Shown: positions 1 through 11,877 of the stretch, piece by piece | Layout of the letters: every line of letters starts with the position of its first letter | Position numbering within the stretch: position 1 is the first letter of the stretch | Source of the DNA: Paramecium tetraurelia | Lineage: Eukaryota > Ciliophora > Oligohymenophorea > Peniculida > Parameciidae | Direction: 5' to 3' | Length of the DNA: 64,000 nt | NCBI RefSeq assembly: GCF_000165425.1 | Contig: NW_001799122.1 | Location: forward strand, 381,454 to 445,453 | The notes under the pieces: generated by a model | Told to the model about the DNA's origin: nothing | Databases searched by the model: none | Seen by the model: only the letters and a program-made list of their open reading frames with translations | Position numbers and translations under genes: made by a program

Positions 1-1005
1 ACTATTTTTCTAATAATTCCTTGTTTGTGTTATTAGTCTTTTTTAAACTAAATTATGTATTTTCACATTCTTTGAGCAACTATTGATTTTAAACTATTAA
101 TTTCTTATATTTCTCTATCTAAATTTAATTTTTCTTCTAGACCATAATTATTTATTTCTTAAGCCTTTCTTCATTTTTAACAAACTCGTCATTTTAGTTT
201 ACCAAACTAAAATATTTTGATTTTCTACTGGAAAGTAGATTCGAAATTTAATGAACTAAATTATTTTGATTTTTTTTCAATTCTTTTCTTTCAGCTTTAT
301 TAAGATAAATAAGATTATTTTCTGCATATTCAATTTATTCCATAATTGGTAGTCCAAGTATTTCTTAAGTAAGAGTAGATATACTGATCTTTTGTTATTA
401 TAAATGTATTAGTTTCTCATTTAATTAATTTTCTGTATCATCTTTCTCGATTTTAAATATCTCTTATTGAAGTTCATAAATAGTAAAATTCAAATTATTA
501 ATTCTTCTTTCCTGTGACTTTTCAAAATTTTCTTATTCATTATTAGTTGTTTAACATATTTACTTTTTTTTCTCTATTTATTATCTATTCACAAATTTTC
601 TATTCTCAGAATAGGTATTTGCATCAGGATAGTTGCATAAATTTTGAAAATTGTTTGCTGTCTCCCTATCATTTTATTCAAGTTTTTAAATGAAATCATC
701 TTTTTATTTTAATTGATCATCATTATCCTTAGCAATAATTAGAATGTTATCTGCACTCTAATGTTAATTTGAAAGGATTACCTTAATAATATCGAAATCC
801 AATTAGTTTGAAATTGTAGTTTTATTTTTTTCCTCATCAATAAAATGTAAAGTGAAGCTATTTTTATATGCAAATTTGAAAGACTGTTGAATTTACTTTC
901 TTAAATCTTTATATTTTGTAATATTTTCCAAGAGTTTTTTCGTATTCTTTATATTTGACTAAAAATATTCATTATCTTTTAATGTTATTACAATATTTCA
1001 CTTAT
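1..1005 (-). CDS. coiled-coil protein, 3' part outside window
   Basis: A long minus-strand frame is open to the left window edge when TAA/TAG are read as Gln. It is rich in Lys, Glu, Gln, Asn and Leu in heptad-like order, as in a coiled coil, with no recognisable domain. One 24-nt intron is likely at 758-781. The 5' end is unresolved: the frame meets a TGA near 1000 and the first in-frame ATG is only near 345, so a first exon or an unusual intron is missed. It lies directly downstream of the DHHC gene on the same strand. The function is unknown; a structural or cytoskeletal role is only a guess from composition. Confidence 0.6.
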
Positions 1006-1029
1006 ATATATATAAAACTTTATTTCAAT

Positions 1030-2233
1030 TCATAAATTTTGATATCTGCTTTTTGGAATTGGATATGTAAAGAATTAAATTAGGTTTTTCTTCATCAAAT
1101 TAAATTGAATTTGATCTTCACCAAATTGAAACTACTTTTTCTCTCTTCTAAAATCTTCTTCTGAGTGAATCTACTTGGTTGTTTTAAACTAGATAAGTGT
1201 TAAAAATTACTTTTGAAGCATTACTACAATTAATTGATGTCATGGGAAGCAACATACAGGATATCATTAACATAAATATGGAAATAAATAGAGTAAAGTA
1301 TGGGTTCTCATAATAATGATACTTCTAGTATGTTTCTCTATTTTGAAAAATGGAAAAAGTGTAAACCAGAGGCCCAAATATCATTACTATTAATGCAAAG
1401 ATATTTAATATAGTATGATGCTGCCAAAAGCCACATATGCAATAAAATAAATAAAAGATAAGGACAGATGTTCCAAGAGTATCAAACATCTCAAACCATA
1501 GTGCTGCTGCTAAAGAAAAAGAATTTATAACTTTTTTGTTTTAAAATGATAAATACAAAGTATAATCCCAACTAAGAATGCCAAAAGAGGAGCAGTAAAA
1601 GCAGCTATCAAGAAGTATACAAAATATCTCCAATTTCTAATGCCAATGCATGTGCCAACCCAATAACAATGATGATCGAATCCATCGACACAATGATTAC
1701 ATTCTCGACCTTTTTATTTATTTATTATATTTACAATGAGATGCTTTAGGTGGTCTCTTAATGTTACATGTTGAGCAATGTCTCTCTCTATAAATTTTAG
1801 GTATATCATCTTGTTATGTATTATTTTCAATTTAAATTGCCTCCTCATTACTTTCTGTTAAACTGCTTTCAGGCTGTTAATTATCACTAATTTGTCTCTT
1901 TAATAGCACTCCTGGCTCTATAAACTTAATTATAATCAGAAACCTGTAATTGCTGTCATTATCAAAGTAGTGATAGGTGTGAAACCATATACAACACAAA
2001 TTGTATTTAAAATAATATAGCCATTTTAAATAGCAAGGGGAAATACAAATGCTATGTAGAGCAACATAGCAAAAATAATCAATAGAATTGTTGCAATCAA
2101 ATTTAATGTATTTTTCTTAAGTTAACTTGAGTTTTACCTTGACACCAAAAAAAATTCCATAAACTCTGTTAAATGCATGAAATGACTCCTGCATATTTGT
2201 AAACTATTCGTCTGATAGTTTAAGATTATCCAT
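1030..2233 (-). CDS. DHHC-type protein S-acyltransferase (palmitoyltransferase)
   Basis: This membrane enzyme transfers palmitate to cysteines of target proteins. The order is a short cytosolic N-terminus, two hydrophobic segments, a Cys-rich domain (HCSTC, then RPPKASHC, then [13 protein letters not shown] with the catalytic DHHC), two further TM segments and a charged tail. Introns lie at 2116-2137, 1918-1943, 1710-1734 (inside a zinc-ligand Cys codon) and 1189-1210. Without the last intron the frame stops early at 1118; with it the tail runs to the TGA at 1030-1032. The family assignment is firm; the substrate cannot be told. Confidence 0.93.
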
Positions 2234-3016
2234 ATTTCTCAATAGATAATTTATTTTATAGTATTTTAATTAATTTTTGAGGAACGGAACATTTGGCTAA
2301 TTTATTAAAAAGCAGTATTTGATCCTCTAATCTTTTTAGTATATAACTTTGGAGTGAAAAAAAATATTCCTAGATTTCATGTAATAATCATAATCCTAAT
2401 TAGGCATTCATCTGATGATAACAGCCAAATTGTATTTTCTCAGTCTTTATCCATCATAAATCAAATTTGATATATATCGGGATAATCCACATCAATATTA
2501 ATATATACAACAATTGATTGGAATTTAGAGGATGTATATCTCAGTAATAATAAAGACACAAAATAAAAATTATGTCTATCTGAGGTAATCTTGTATATTT
2601 ATTCATAGCACCTTCAAAGAAATAAGTCTTTGTATTTACAAATTTTTAGTATTAACATCTTTGATTTATAATTGATTACTAATAAAATTTCTGGATATTA
2701 ATATATTTTATTTTCAAATATGCAAAATCCGATATATTTATCTCATTCTTATATGAAATTAGAGGATTTTTTGTTCATTTACAGACTTTTGATTTGAAGA
2801 AAGATCTTCACTAATTAAATTAAACTTAGATCTTTACTAATTCAGTCAGAATTATCACATCCATTATTGATCTAGACTATTGAAGATCATCATATAAGAC
2901 ATTTATATAAGATTAATATATATAAGTATATTTACATACATCTATCCTCAATTTGAAGTATTAGAATATAAAAAAATTTAATAATATAAATAAATTTTAG
3001 TAAACCATTTAATAGA
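2234..3016. other. 783-bp intergenic region between divergent genes
   Basis: No convincing coding frame was found on either strand. It contains an imperfect duplicated stretch around 2798-2850 with two copies of AGATCTT..ACTAATT. It probably holds the promoters of the two divergent flanking genes. It is long for a Paramecium spacer. Confidence 0.5.
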
Positions 3017-4979
3017 ATGAGTCAAGAAAATGTTGATGGGTCTATAGATTTTGTTATAAGAAGTAGTAAAGAAGAAGACAAAGAAAATGATTTTAACGTG
3101 AAATATCGATAGCATTAAAAAAAAGGAAATGGTTTATTCTATAAATCTTTTGTTTAAAACTTGAGTCTTCTAAAAAGTTAAAAATAATTAGCATCATATC
3201 CATAATTTGTATTCATAGATAAATTCACAACATTAAGGAAACCATAAATTAAAAATAAATCATGGAATCAATGGGATACTTACCTAGGGATCATTAATTT
3301 AGTATGTTTGCTAATATTTTATTTTTCATTGGTCTTTTCAAAGGAATATCCAAACGAAGAACTTTATGATCAATTTATTTTCAATTAAAATCAAGGAATT
3401 ATAGAGGACATTATTGTTTTGAATTCTAGTATTTTATGCCCATCGGAGGTAATATAAATTATATGATTTTAGTATGAATCTCTTTTCAATTATAATTGGC
3501 CTGGCACTTCGGTAGGTTGCGATTGTACTTAAAAATTATCCCCATCAGAAATATCGAGTTAAGCAGTGTTTACAGAAAATTTTAAAAAGGAAAGGTAATG
3601 TGAGTAATCAGAATTGCAAAGAGGATGCAAGACAATGTTTGAAATTAAAGAGAAGAGCTTAATATTACTAAACGATAACAATTATTCAAAACGTAAATGA
3701 TGAAATATAGTTAGCATTCCTACTATGTGCCAAAAGAAATTAGAATGTATCATTAAGATATAATTTTACTTATTGTCAATTAGAAAATAAGACTATATGC
3801 GGATCTGGAGAATAAACCTATTGTCTTCCCCCTGAAGTGGAATGTCCAATTACAGAAATCGGATTTAATACTAACTTTGATAACTAGAATTCGAAGTTTA
3901 AAGATAACCCAAAACTTGGGAAAAGTTTTAATGTGTCCAATCGTCTTCAATTTTATTATACCAAGAACTAAACCTTCATGCCTATTTCCTAAATTTAAAT
4001 CACAGAGACTGAAGCAGTTTGTAAACTAAATTCGCAAAATAATATATCTCCTAATCGATCTGATTATTACCTTATGAAGATTCAAAGGAAGAATTGTTAA
4101 GAGAACGACACTTAATTTAAAATTGTTAGTCGCATTAATGAGGACCAATTCTATCTAGCCAATAATTTATTATACTTAAATCGCTCATTGTCTTATTTTA
4201 AGACAAATAGTTCTATCATTTGGTCCTTGCAAACTAAATCTTACACTTAAATTAAAGACAGTTGTTAATTTGGATCGGAAGATAAGATTTCTCAATATGA
4301 ATAGTTTATAAGAAAGATAGATCTTGAGGACTATCGTACTCTAAGATAAGTTAATTCTTTCCTAATCATACCAATTTTATTGTTGATTCTAAAATTCTTT
4401 CATCTAGAAATTGAAGACATTGATCTCAATAAGCTCAAGACAATCAAAAGATCTAAAATTATTGTACTTTTAACTTTAAGATTTGTTAAATTATCAATTC
4501 ACCTTTCAATATCAGCATTGGTTTTAAATTATGATTTAAAATTAAGTCAATATATAGAACATTTTACTGACTTTATTAACTCATAGTGTATAGTTACTGA
4601 ATTAGCTTCTAACATCTACGATTTTGAATAGCTTTCAGATTCAGTTTTGTTTAAAGTTAGTGAAGTATTGCTCGCAATTATTGTATAATTTTTTTTTTGT
4701 TTATACTTTCTTTTGTAAATTTGTAAGATTTTACCTATAAGAAGATTAAATACCCAGAGATAGATATCCGAACATGAATTTAAATAACAAAATTAATAAA
4801 ACAATTAATAAAACAACTAATAAAACGATTAATCAAACAATTAATAACGTAGAATAGCAAATCGATTTTATAAACCTACATAGGTTATTCCAGATAGAGA
4901 ATCGGAGGATTCCGAAGACGCACATATTAGGGAAGATCAAAACAATAATTAATTTTAAGAGATGGGCTAATAAAAATGA
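3017..4979 (+). CDS. Cys-rich multi-pass membrane protein, ciliate-specific
   Basis: The 638-aa model has two introns (24 and 22 nt, near 3449 and 3694). A hydrophobic segment near residue 90 is followed by a Cys-containing, probably extracytosolic region with many Asn and Ser. Three hydrophobic stretches follow in the C-terminal third, and a soluble Gln/Asn-rich tail. The tail contains a 12-bp tandem repeat that codes for a QQNN-type tract. I recognise no named family. The topology suggests a surface or vesicle membrane protein; receptor or channel function cannot be inferred. Confidence 0.82.
4784..4845 (+). repeat. coding 12-bp minisatellite (Gln/Asn tract)
   Basis: About five imperfect copies of AATAAAACAATT lie in frame inside the 3' end of the preceding gene. 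They encode Q-Q-N-N units under the ciliate code. The 12-bp period keeps the frame, so copy number can vary without disrupting the gene. Confidence 0.75.
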
Positions 4980-5526
4980 TGAATGAATCCCAAATTAAAC
5001 CAATATTGTATTATGGCTTAATATTTCAGTTTATTTGAATGTATTAGATTTCTATCATTTGATTATGCTTTAAACTCTGTTTTATTCTTCAAATTTCTCA
5101 ATTGTTTCATAAATTTGATATTATTAATCAAATAACATCTTCATTTAAGAATATGCAATCAAATTTCATATTTTTCTACTTATTTTTCTTCAAACTGTAA
5201 AGAGTTTACAAATTCAAAGGTGAGAAATACTTCTTTATGAGAGATATTAAATAAATTTTAAAAATTTATAATTTAATGACATTTAATAGAACTTAGAAAG
5301 GCATTTTTTATATCCTATAATTTTTAAAATTTGTTAATTCTAGATTTAGACAGTACTAATAATAAAATTTCTAAAAGTCCACTATTCTTATTTAAATTAA
5401 CAAGGGATTACTCTCCATTTAGTAAATTAATAGTTTGTAATTAATAAAGGCAAGCAATAATATTTTGAAAGATTCCTCACAAGACAAAAATAACAGATTT
5501 ATTTATTTTATGAAATGCATATAAAC
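4980..5526. other. 547-bp spacer between convergent genes
   Basis: AT-rich sequence between the stop of the membrane-protein gene and the stop of the CBP80 gene. No supported gene or repeat was seen. Confidence 0.5.
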
Positions 5527-7727
5527 TCAAAATGACATAACAATTTATTTAACATTATTTGATTTGATTTCTTTTAATAGTTTCTCCAATTGGGTTCCGT
5601 TAGTTTATTTAAATGCAATCAATATTTAGAGTTAAATATTTTCTAAACTTGATTGAATTACGACATCTATTGATATTAAAATTAATAAACCTTGTTCTTA
5701 ATCGATCATTTTTGTCAAAATGGTGTTTATTTCCTTAACGCTCTCGTAGGTGCAATCTTGTACTTGATCTAATTTTGTCTATTTTCTGAAAACATCGTTT
5801 ATTGCGATGAGGACATTATAAATTTTAAACACCTTTATATTAGAGATAAATTTACTTCTGGTTTCTATTTAATTAAGTCGTTTAACCAATTGACAACTTA
5901 TAAATTACTGATAACTTCTAGATTCAAAAACTCCTTTAAGTATACTTTTAGATGAAAAACTGAATGATTCCACATTCTAAAAATTGTATTGAGCATGATT
6001 TCACCTAATTTTTCAGGTTTAATTATGTTTGGCTACAACAAAAATGAGAGATATCTTTTGCTTAAAACATTCAAATGAGTAATGGATTTGGATATACATT
6101 AGAATAGACATTCTATAAAGGTTTGAATGACAGCATCTGGATTTGGATTGGTGATCTACTTTAATTATTCAAGCATATCAACTCCATTCAATTTTTGTTA
6201 TAGATATGAATTAATCTTCTCTGCCAAACTATGTTATTCAATATCTAAAGGTTTAGTGATATCCGGTAATTAATTATACCAATCGATAATATTCTTGGGT
6301 ACCAAATCTGTAATCTTCTCAACACTAACCAATAGAAATAGTTTTCTAAATATCATAATAACTAGGTAATTATTGAAGCTATCTGTTTCATCAGGGTTGT
6401 ACTTTCCGAAATACTTATCCCAATTCAATTTAAAATTGGAATTGCAAAAATAATGTGATAAGCAATCACTTAGTTGTTCTACAATCAAGATATTATTTTG
6501 TGGGATTTAGTCAATGAATTGTTCTATAGTTTCATTCCATTCCTTTATGCTATCTGAATTTCTCTAGCTTAAATGAGTTAGTAGTCCACTGTAGAAGGCG
6601 GAAGATAATTAGTCTTTTCTTGGAACTACTTCGATAGCCATATTTAACAAGGTGAAAATCAAGGTTTATCTGAATTGAACTCTAATATGGATGATATTAA
6701 ATACTCTTAAGTTGGTGACATTTTAATGCAATTCTAGTACAATTAAAATTGGAATACGATTTACTATCTATTGGTTTTGAATAGATCAATAGTTTCATAG
6801 ATCCATTATCTGGTGATTTCTATTTGAACATCAGTTTTATTGCTGTTTTGTGATCTAATTTCATCATTGAGAACCAAAATCTATTGAGGTCTCCAGATTT
6901 AGGTTCTTTTTACTATAGGGATCTTGAAACCTCTTCTCAATTGTCTGACTTAAGTCATTTCATCAGGAAACAACAAATAAGGTCTTGGATATGAGGTTTT
7001 CAAGAATTGTTAAAATATTTAGGTGTGGGCATCCTTCTCTTAATTGTTTAAAAAGTTGCGTATGGATTGCCACAGATGAAATAATCTATCTTCAGTTTTT
7101 CTCTTGGTCATTAAGACTTCAACATTCTATATGATATTTTTGAATTCAATCTAATTCTTCTCCATCGCCTTAATCATAGCATGAGGGAGTGTTGTTAACA
7201 ATATCTGGAGATAGAATGGAGATTGCTCATTCTCAGCCCCTCCTTCCAAATCATACAAGCATTCTACAAAACTCACAGTATTAAGCAAACCAACGTTCAT
7301 CAATTCACTGAGAAATTTGAGGATAGTTTATCCCAATATAGGTGTTTCTTCTTAGGCAATTTAGGGAAGATGTTCAAGTAGTCCAAGTATGATCTAGTCT
7401 GTCAAGGATTGTGTGGTCTAATTAAAATATTGACTTCATTGACAATTACCTATTTAGTTGATAACAATGCCAATATCGTAGCATATATTCCAGCTTTGAG
7501 TGGCAACAATTTTGCACATTAAATGAATGATTAAATCATCGCATCTTTCACTTCTTATTTGTTTTATTAATAATATTCCCCTAAAACATCAACTATTTTT
7601 TAGAGATCCTTTTTGAATGTATCTGCACCATCATCACCTGCTTTGCATATCTAACATTATTCAATCTAATTACCAATTATCTTATTCTATTTATTTCTGG
7701 TGGTATTTGATGTGATATTTGTAGCAT
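5527..7727 (-). CDS. NCBP1: nuclear cap-binding protein subunit 1 (CBP80)
   Basis: Large subunit of the nuclear cap-binding complex, which binds capped RNA together with CBP20 and links capping to splicing and export. The 691-aa model (human about 790) needs five introns of 23-32 nt. An N-terminal MIF4G-type helical region (KAGDDGADTF, then LLPLKAGIYATILALL) is followed by the family block around YPRPYLLFPDE. The middle domain has a segment matching the human SHHLSNFQFRW block (here SHYFCNSNFKLNW). Two apparent frame breaks disappear when a 23-nt intron with GT at about 6690 and one near 5870 are removed. The C-terminal MIF4G domain ends at TGA 5527-5529. Confidence 0.9.
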
Positions 7728-7772
7728 TTTAATATAAATTAATATTTAATTAAAATCAATTCTTCATAACTT

Positions 7773-8517
7773 TCATAATTAAATAAAACCATTCCAAATT
7801 TCTCTATCATTCACTCTCTTCATTAAATCCTTCTCACTCAATTAATCATTAAATCCCACGAATATTTGTCCCATGTACAATTCACTATTATTTTTTATTT
7901 TCCAAATCTTTAAAATCAATGGATCATTCTAATATCCTTCATATTATTGTTCATTCATAGGCACTTTAAAACTGAGTTACTAGAATTATTCAAATGTCAC
8001 AGAATCTAAATTAATATCAATCAAATTACCTGTTCTATGTAATAATTGATCTTTTAAATGTGCTTCCACACAATACAAACATTCTGTCTTCTAATCTTTG
8101 TTTTATAACTATTTAAACTCTATATAATATGTATACTTCTTTGTTAAATACGACTAATTTGAATGCGATTGGCACCTCTGTAAATATTGGTCCACAATCC
8201 TTTATTAACTTATTCGAAGTAGTCTTAGATTTGTTTTGATTTCTCAATCTACTAGCATACATCATATTTTATTCGTGTTTAGCATAAGATTTATCGAATT
8301 CCTTTTTCTTTATCACAGATGGCAAGTGCAAGATCCTCTTCCCCAATCTTATATTCTCTAACCCTATCTCATATGATTATTATTTTTGAGCTGTTGCAAT
8401 TAAGGACTTCACTGTCTTTGATTCATGCACTTTTCTAGTTTTAGAATCTGCTGTAATCAGTTTTTTTGCTAATACATTATCCGATTAATATCTAAACAAT
8501 TGAGTTTACTGTTCCAT
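7773..8517 (-). CDS. hypothetical protein, possibly C2-like C-terminus
   Basis: The 238-aa model has one 28-nt intron that joins VVFNKE to LQNKDQKTE. The N-terminal half is basic and polar (SKTVKSLIATAQKQQ). The C-terminal half alternates hydrophobic and polar residues (DPLILKIWKIKNNSELYMGQ) in a pattern that recalls a beta-sandwich such as C2, but that is only an impression. It ends 45 bp upstream of the CBP80 start on the same strand. An overlapping ORF in another frame begins at an ATG near 8577 but stops early. Function unknown. Confidence 0.7.
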
Positions 8518-8877
8518 AAATTTACGAGTCCTCTCCTTCTATTAACGATAATATTTTATCTAAAAAGTTATATTTTACTAAAGTACTCATACTTTGTTCA
8601 TTTATTCATGCTCACTCTGACTCACTTAAAGATTAGCAGTAGTATTTTATATCTTCGAAACATGTTTGATATATTATTACTCAACCAAATGCTCCTAATA
8701 TGCATTCTTTAAAATATAAGTAGGAGATTTCATAATATTATTTATATCATTTATAATCAATATAACAGATTTATATATATATTTTGAATACGTTAAATAT
8801 GTTAACATCATCCAAGCTATTCAGCAGTCAATCGTTATTAGAATGTATCAAATTGCAATTAATATTTAGAATGTCTT
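8518..8877. other. divergent promoter region
   Basis: 360 bp of AT-rich sequence between the starts of two divergent genes. Short ORFs here have no similarity I can recognise. It probably carries both promoters. Confidence 0.45.
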
Positions 8878-11787
8878 ATGGATATTTCTTCCAAAATTTT
8901 ACTTGACTCTACTATTGAATCAAATAGGGATTCAAAAAACATCATCTTCAGCAGAATAAAGGAGATCACTCTTGAAACCTTTTCCAAATAATTTACTGAT
9001 GAGATCCATCATTTGTAGGCAGAACTTAGATCTGAATAAGCTCTGAATGATTAAATAAGGAGAGAATTTTTAGAAAGAGAATAAAGGATATTATAAGAAT
9101 GCGATTCTAAATAAAGAGAATTTCAATTATAGTAGATTAGAGAAATCTAAAATCTCTAAGATTTGCTAGAAGCTCAGGAATCCTAATTTTAAGTATTCAT
9201 TTTTTCAATCAAATTAGAAATATCAATTATAAAATGAGAAACTCAATAAATAAATCAAAGAGATGTAAAACAGGGATATGTAACTACAAAATGAGAATAT
9301 GAAGAATAAAAGAAAACCTTTAACTGAGTGATCAACGAAATAAATCATTGAGTTCGGATATAAATGAGTACAGGTAAAAAAATGAAGCACTGAATTAATT
9401 AAATCAGCAATTAGACAGATAAAATAGAGATTTTAAGTTGGATTTTGAGAAGGTTCTAAAAGAGCTATCCGATTTGAAAAAAAAATCTTAATAATAGATT
9501 GATCTTAATGTTGAACTAGATTAAGAGATTGAGTCATTAAAGAATGATAATGAAAGACTTAAAAGTAAAAAATTACAAGATTAATAAAAGTCTAAGGAAT
9601 TATTGGATCAATTGAAAGAGAAGAGCAATAATAAAATTAATGACTTAAAAAATAAATTAAATTAAGCTTAAAATATCCAATTATATTAGTAGCAATAATT
9701 AGAAGAATTTTAGGAATAGATTAAGGAATCTGAAAATTAATTAAATTAATTACAAATAAATCATAAATAATCGACAAAATCACTGGAACATTAGTATAAA
9801 AACTAATTCCAAGAAATAGAAATTCAATTTATTAAAGAAAGGTAAATCATAGAAGATAATCTAACAATTCAATTTGAATAAATTCTTTTATCTAAAGAAA
9901 AATTGATATAAGAACAAAACAGAGAACTCAAGTAAATAAAAGAAAGGCTCTATTAATATAGTTTAGAATTTGATGGTTTACAAAGACAATGTCAGCATTC
10001 ATAATAATAAGTTATATCATTGTAAAGTGAGATATAATAATTAAATGTACATTCAGAAGAAGTTCAAAAATAAAATAGGGAATTAGATTTAGAATTATCA
10101 AAAAAGGACTTAAAATTAAAAAATTTACAATTAGAATTGGATGATAATAAAATTGCCTCAGAATAAGCATTAAATAATTTAAGGGCGAATTAAAACTAAT
10201 TAAATGAAATTGAGAAGGAAAAGCAGCAATATCAAAAATTATTTCAATCAATTTCTGATGGGTTGGAAATAGAAATTCCTGGCAGTTTTTCATATTAAAA
10301 ATTAGGCTAAAAAGTTGAATTGAAATTAAAGCAATTAAGGGATGAATAATCACAAAAACAAGAAGAATTAAAGAAAATTAAAGAGTAATATAATTTAGAG
10401 ATTTAAGAAAAAGAATCAAAAATGAAGTTATTATAAGATTACTGTAATGATGAAAATAATAAGATATAAAAACTACTTCAAGAATAGTAGTTGGAGAACA
10501 GAAAATAGAAGAATGAATTCAAGTAAAAGTTAGATGAATAAGCTAAAATTATCATTGAATTGTAAAAGGATCAAATCGAGAGTAATAACTAATAAGAGCT
10601 ATTATAAATATAAAATTAAGAATTAGCTTAGGATCTTGAGAAAATAAATGAAGAGTTAATAGCTGCAAAATAAGACATTAATGAGTTACTGAATAGAGAA
10701 AAATTTAATTCTGACGATTCAAAATAAATAATAAATTAAATCTTAAATGAGAAGAGCTAAATATAGTTATAATTAGAAGAAGCGCTCTTTAAGCAAAAAA
10801 CATTTAAATAAAGAATTTATCGGGTTTTAAATAATTAAAGAGAATTAATGAATAAATAGATTTAGGATATTAAAAATATGTGTATAAACAAGTTAAAGTA
10901 AGTAGAAAGTGAATGCAAAATAATATTACAAAGCCTATTTAAATAGTAATTAATGATAACAGAGAATAAAATATAATTGATAGAAGCAGAGAAGGAATAT
11001 GAAATTGAATCAATGAATTAAGATATCGAATTAAAAATTGAAAACCTTAAAAAATAATTTAAATAATCTGAATTAATATTATAGGAGGAAAGCCTATTAA
11101 AATTGAAATAAAAACAATAATAAATTGAGTCACTTGTTATGTCAAAAACTAATGATATTGAGTTACAAAATCAAATTTAATTGTTAACTAGGGAAAATGA
11201 AGAATTATAGAAATAGTTATTACTTTAAGAATAATTGTAAATCGAATAAAAGTAAAATTATGAATTAGAATTATATAATTTAAACAAACTAATTAAAGAA
11301 TAATAAGAAGAATTGTATATATTCATATTAATTTAGAATATCTTAATAATAGTTTTCAGAATAAACTATGAATAGAGAAAGGCAATACTTTGAATAACGA
11401 TATCTGGATCTTAAATCAAGACAGGATAAAAAAATGGAATAAATTCAATCAGATTATCAACTTCAAATTAACCAATTGGAGAATATAATTTAGTTGCCCT
11501 AAAAATAGGTATCACCAAGTAGAGTAACTCAGAAATCTCCATTTCAAAAATAATAAATCTTAGCAAGTATCAGAAATATATATCATTTAGTCAATAAACA
11601 ATTTCACAGTAGTAGTACAATCATCAGTACTGGAATTAAGACTCCAAATAAGTAGATAAAATAAATTGATAATACAGAGAAAACGATAGAGGATTTGAGA
11701 TCAGAAATATAGTAGTAGAAGGAGAAATTGAGTAAAATGAAATTGTCATTTACAGAAAGTTAGAAAAAACCTTATAGGAGAGTATGA
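8878..11787 (+). CDS. long coiled-coil protein
   Basis: A 945-aa protein with three short introns (25, 25 and 22 nt, near 9189, 9279 and 11309). Almost the whole length is Gln/Glu/Lys/Leu-rich heptad sequence typical of an extended coiled coil. A short globular-looking N-terminus (MDISSKILLDSTIESN) and a basic Ser/Pro/Gln-rich tail flank it. Ciliates have many such proteins in basal bodies, cortical fibres and trichocysts, but nothing here selects one location. Gln is written mostly as TAA/TAG, so standard-code callers see only fragments. Confidence 0.88.
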
Positions 11788-11877
11788 TTCTCTATTACTT
11801 TTTATTTATTTAATACTAGCAGCAAAAGATATAATTTATTATTGTATAAATACATATTGAAACAGATTCTTGAAACT

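Noticed and set aside
1030-1120. DHHC gene seemed to end at a TGA at 1118 with later in-frame TGAs, suggesting read-through into the coiled-coil gene
   Set aside because: A 22-nt intron at 1189-1210 shifts the frame and gives a natural tail ending at 1030; the in-frame appearance was accidental.
6640-6720. Apparent frameshift in CBP80
   Set aside because: A 23-nt GT-AG intron restores the frame and the family alignment.
10012-10353. Minus-strand 113-aa ORF
   Set aside because: It is a shadow of the coiled-coil gene on the + strand.
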